Assembly: GCA_964414755.1 (NCBI GenBank)
Contig: CAYPXH010000004.1
Location: 11,302-75,301, forward strand
Direction of reading: 5' to 3'
DNA from: JAEUKQ01 sp964414755
GTDB taxonomy: Bacteria > Pseudomonadota > Alphaproteobacteria > JAEUKQ01
Length of the DNA stretch: 64,000 bases
Shown: positions 61,478-64,000 of the stretch, piece after piece
Numbering within the stretch: the first letter of the stretch is position 1
Layout: every line of letters begins with the position of its first letter
Notes under the pieces: generated by a model
The model's database searches: none
Told to the model about the DNA's origin: nothing
What the model saw: only the letters and a program-made list of their open reading frames with translations
Translations under genes and position numbers: made by a program

Positions 61478-62335
61478 ATGAGCTGGTTAACAAATTTTGT
61501 CCGGCCAAAAATTCAGTCAGCCAAAAAAATTGAAACCCCAGACAACCTTTGGGACAAATGCCCCAGCTGTAAACAAATGGTTTTTCATCGAGATTTACAG
61601 TCTAATCTTTTTGTTTGCCCGGCTTGTCAGTATCACTGGCGTATTGGTTTTAAACTAAGGCTTGAGAAGCTATTTGACCAGGGACAGTATCAGCGGCATT
61701 CATTACCCAAATTTGAAGCCGATCCGCTTAAATTCCGCGATCAAAAAAAATATGCAGACCGTCTTAAGGAATACCAAACCAAAAGCGGTGAAAATGATGC
61801 GTTGGTTGTTGCCGAAGGTACGGTTGGCGGACATCGGCTTGTTGTTGCCATTTTTAATTTTTCCTTCATGGGTGGATCGATGGGGATTGCCGTAGGTGAA
61901 GGATTATTGGTAGCGGCTGATGCCGCGGTTACAAGCAAGGCTGCCTTGCTGGCAATACCTGCTTCAGGTGGGGCACGGATGCAGGAAGGAATTTTGTCGC
62001 TTATGCAAATGCCGCGTTCGGTAATAGCCGTAGAAAAGGTAAAGAGTGCTGGTTTGCCATATTTGGTGCTATTAACCGACCCAACTACGGGTGGTGTTAG
62101 CGCTTCTTTTGCTATGTTGGGTGATATAACCATGGCCGAGCCTGGCTCGATTATTGGGTTTGCCGGTGCACGGGTTATTGAAGAGACAATTCGTGAAAAA
62201 TTGCCCGAAGGATTCCAACGTGCCGAATATTTGCAAGAACATGGAATGGTTGATTTGGTCGTTCATCGCCATGAAATACCAAAAACTGTGGCAAAAATTC
62301 TATCCCACCTTAACCCCGTGCGTGCGACAGAATAA
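61478..62335 (+). CDS. accD: Acetyl-CoA carboxylase carboxyltransferase subunit beta
   Basis: 285-residue subunit of the carboxyltransferase that makes malonyl-CoA for fatty acid synthesis. The N-terminal zinc ribbon has two C-x2-C pairs ('CPSCKQMVFHRDL' and 'CPACQYHW'). The carboxyltransferase core has 'MGGSMGIAVGEGLLVAADAA', 'ASGGARMQEGILSLMQMPRS', 'LLTDPTTGGVSASFAMLGDI' and 'IGFAGARVIEETIREKLPEG'. The ATG at 61478 has GGAG 10 bases upstream and gives the usual 'MSWLTNFVRP' start. Followed 29 bases later by folC, a common accD-folC pair. Confidence 0.96.
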   Translation: MSWLTNFVRPKIQSAKKIETPDNLWDKCPSCKQMVFHRDLQSNLFVCPACQYHWRIGFKLRLEKLFDQGQYQRHSLPKFEADPLKFRDQKKYADRLKEYQTKSGENDALVVAEGTVGGHRLVVAIFNFSFMGGSMGIAVGEGLLVAADAAVTSKAALLAIPASGGARMQEGILSLMQMPRSVIAVEKVKSAGLPYLVLLTDPTTGGVSASFAMLGDITMAEPGSIIGFAGARVIEETIREKLPEGFQRAEYLQEHGMVDLVVHRHEIPKTVAKILSHLNPVRATE

Positions 62336-62364
62336 TAATTTAAGCTGGTCTTTTGGGTTAGTAC

Positions 62365-63654
62365 ATGGTTCCGGCAACAACAGAAATACTTGAGCGGTTA
62401 AAAAAGCTTCACCCGAAAGTCATTGATTTATCATTGGGGCGTATTAATCGGCTGTTGCGGGATCTTGGCAATCCGCACCACCGTCTTGCACCGGTTATTC
62501 ATGTGGCCGGAACAAATGGAAAAGGATCAACGGTTGCTTATTTGCGCGCTATTTTCGAGGCGGCTAGGTACCGCGTACATGCATATATTTCCCCACATCT
62601 TGTGCATTTCAATGAACGTATTCGGCTTGCAGGGCAATTGATTGACGATGGGTTGCTAGCCCAATTGTTAATGGAATGTGAACGAATCAACGATGGTAAG
62701 CCAATCACCTTTTTTGAAATAACGACAGCAGCGGCCTTTTTAGCTTTTGCACAAACTAAAGCTGATATTGTGCTGTTGGAAACAGGCTTGGGTGGTCGTC
62801 TTGATGCAACAAATGTTATTGATCACCCACTGCTGAGTATTATAACGCCCATTTCATTTGATCATATGGCGTATTTGGGTACTACATTGGCGAAAATTGC
62901 CAGTGAAAAAGCAGGAATTATGAAAAGAGGCGCACCCGCTGTTATTGGTGCCCAGCCAGACGAAGCAATGAAGGTTTTCACAACAACAGCCAATCAATTG
63001 CAAATACCGGTAAGCCGTTGTGGTGTTGAATGGCAGGTATATGAACGCACCACAGATTTTATTTTTCAAGATGATCGTGGCCAACAAATATTTGCAAAGC
63101 CGATTCTACCCGGCGCGCATCAGATACTTAATGCCGCAGCGGTGGTTGCTGCTTGCCAATATGTAACACCTTTTGATATCAAGAAAGCCCATATAGAACA
63201 AGGATTCCAAAGTGCAGATTGGCCAGCCAGACTGCAAAAATTAAAGCGCGGTGTGTTAGTTGAAAAATTGCCGCAAGGGTGGGAATTGTGGTTGGATGGC
63301 GCACATAATCAGGGGGGAGGGCAGGTGCTTGCCAACTGGCTTGATCAGCAGGAATTGCGCCCAACATATTTAATTATGGGTATGATTAGTACCAAACAGC
63401 CCCACGATTTTTTGGCCTGTTTTGTCGATAAAGTAAGCGGAGTACAGGTTATTCCGATTGACAGTGTGGACCACAACGCCTTTACACCATTTGACATTAT
63501 TAAGTCCGCACAAAATTTAGACCTTAATATTGCGTCAGCTGCGTGCGCTGCAACCGCTTTGGATGAAATTATAAAATGTGAAAAACGGCCTGCCAGGATC
63601 GTTATATGCGGGTCACTTTATTTAGCAGGAGAGATTCTAAAAAACAACGAGTAG
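62365..63654 (+). CDS. folC: Folylpolyglutamate/dihydrofolate synthase
   Basis: 429-residue ATP-dependent ligase of the Mur-ligase superfamily that adds glutamate to dihydropteroate and folates. The ATP loop is 'HVAGTNGKGSTVAYLRAI'. Then come 'AYISPHLVHFNERIRLAGQL', 'LLETGLGGRLDATNVIDHP', 'IITPISFDHMAYLGTTLAKI' followed by 'ASEKAGIMKRGAPAVIG', and the C-terminal 'ELWLDGAHNQGG'. Normal length. accD lies just upstream and may be co-transcribed. Confidence 0.95.
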   Translation: MVPATTEILERLKKLHPKVIDLSLGRINRLLRDLGNPHHRLAPVIHVAGTNGKGSTVAYLRAIFEAARYRVHAYISPHLVHFNERIRLAGQLIDDGLLAQLLMECERINDGKPITFFEITTAAAFLAFAQTKADIVLLETGLGGRLDATNVIDHPLLSIITPISFDHMAYLGTTLAKIASEKAGIMKRGAPAVIGAQPDEAMKVFTTTANQLQIPVSRCGVEWQVYERTTDFIFQDDRGQQIFAKPILPGAHQILNAAAVVAACQYVTPFDIKKAHIEQGFQSADWPARLQKLKRGVLVEKLPQGWELWLDGAHNQGGGQVLANWLDQQELRPTYLIMGMISTKQPHDFLACFVDKVSGVQVIPIDSVDHNAFTPFDIIKSAQNLDLNIASAACAATALDEIIKCEKRPARIVICGSLYLAGEILKNNE

Positions 63655-63741
63655 AATATTATAAAGCATTCTTAAAATAAACACAAGAAATAATTATGGA
63701 TATTTTTAGCAATTTCCCCCAATTTCTTGATAATTTGTCGT

Positions 63742-63769
63742 TTGATTGTCGGGATACCTACTGTATATT
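63742..63769 (+). promoter_or_regulatory. Probable promoter of the small peptide gene
   Basis: -35 TTGATT (63742-63747) and -10 TATATT (63764-63769) with a 16-base spacer, 47 bases before the small gene's ATG. Both hexamers differ from the consensus at one or two positions. Confidence 0.55.
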
Positions 63770-63816
63770 GTGGTTATCGTTCCATTGTGGGGCGATTTTA
63801 TAAAAGGATCAAGGAA

Positions 63817-63891
63817 ATGAACAAGAATCAAAAGCCAGCCGCAAAGCCAGCTGCAAAGCCAGCTGCTCCAGCCGGTGGCAAAAAGAAATAG
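63817..63891 (+). CDS. Very short Lys/Pro/Ala-rich basic peptide
   Basis: A 24-codon frame with ribosome-site matches (AAGGA at 63803-63807, another AAGGA directly before the ATG), a promoter-like sequence upstream and an intrinsic terminator downstream. The peptide starts 'MNKNQKPAAK', has three KPAA-type units in tandem and ends in 'GGKKK'. It has 7 Lys, 8 Ala and 4 Pro and no acidic residue, so it would be unstructured and strongly basic, like a histone-H1-type tail or a nucleic-acid-binding peptide. I recognise no family. The function is unknown; a structured small RNA whose ORF is incidental is the main alternative. Confidence 0.6.
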   Translation: MNKNQKPAAKPAAKPAAPAGGKKK

Positions 63892-63928
63892 TTATCTGAA
63901 AACATATAGTTTTTAGATCTTTTTTCTT

Positions 63929-63968
63929 AAAACCCCTGTTTCGGCAAGCTCCGGCAGGGGTTTTTAAT
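63929..63968 (+). terminator. Strong intrinsic terminator downstream of the small peptide gene
   Basis: AACCCCTG (63931-63938) pairs with CAGGGGTT (63955-63962), with CGG/CCG pairing inside, followed by TTTTT. It begins 38 bases after the small peptide stop and shows that a short transcript ends here. Confidence 0.92.
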
Positions 63969-64000
63969 TTGTATTTTAGTAATCATCAACCAATTGATTC

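Noticed and set aside
62854..63087. Open frame antisense inside folC
   Set aside because: Shadow of a well-supported folC domain.

Overview
The window is a contiguous piece of an alphaproteobacterial chromosome with fairly AT-rich DNA (about 40% G+C by eye). The lineage call rests on several gene families typical of Alphaproteobacteria: an SDHAF4/DUF1674 protein, a DUF3035 (BamF) lipoprotein, a TIGR02300 'FYDLN' protein, the RegB/RegA redox pair, a small SRP RNA beside dnaX, and dnaA, dnaN, recF and gyrB close together. I cannot name a genus. Cytochrome c maturation, ubiquinone biosynthesis and RegBA point to a respiring organism. Late cobalamin assembly genes and oligopeptide and amino-acid importers fit one that takes up nutrients. 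The content is almost entirely housekeeping. I see no phage, insertion sequence, CRISPR array or island.

Layout. 1-2.0 kb: start of oppB and all of oppA. 2.6-4.9 kb: a serine hydrolase, SdhAF4-like protein and htpX. 5.1-12.4 kb (minus strand): gyrB, recF, dnaN, dnaA, a rhodanese and rpsT. 12.5-17.9 kb (minus): SH3 protein, moeB-like, dut, coaBC (interrupted by a 100-N assembly gap), ubiB, ubiE. 18-22.9 kb (plus): mutM, an enoyl-CoA hydratase, regB, regA, rsmB. 22.9-30.9 kb: a decayed GyrI-like gene, rmuC, acetoacetyl-CoA synthetase, an EamA exporter, phhB, cobT, cobS and a SYLF protein. 31-42.2 kb (minus): two M16 peptidase-family proteins, BamF, lspA, ileS, ribF, a MaoC hydratase, recR, ybaB, dnaX and SRP RNA. 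42.4-51.1 kb: LOG protein, tRNA-Ala, FYDLN protein, cmk, rpsA, ihfB, lapA, pyrF, gpt, tRNA-Arg, yggT, a DUF167 protein and folD. 51.1-58.6 kb (minus): a polar amino-acid ABC importer and ccmI-H-G-F-E-D. 58.8-63.9 kb: mutL, a YnbA-like phosphatidyltransferase, accD, folC and a very short Lys/Pro/Ala-rich peptide gene.

How the genes fit together. DnaA, the DnaX and DnaN subunits, RecF, RecR, YbaB, MutM, MutL and GyrB serve replication and repair. UbiE and UbiB make ubiquinone, and RegB, a quinone-sensing kinase family, lies about 1.8 kb away across mutM and the hydratase gene. The ccm cluster makes c-type cytochromes, but ccmABC is not beside it. LspA and BamF belong to lipoprotein and outer-membrane biogenesis. 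Both binding-protein genes (oppA and the hisJ-like gene) are separated from their permease genes by an intrinsic terminator.

Less ordinary points are: the 24-residue peptide gene with its own promoter-like sequence and strong terminator; the GyrI-like pseudogene whose start appears to have changed from ATG to ACG; a RegB whose H-box reads HALGTP rather than HELGTP; a beta-lactamase-fold protein with no export signal; and the gap in coaBC, which is probably larger than the 100 Ns imply. I found no convincing previously undescribed multi-gene system.
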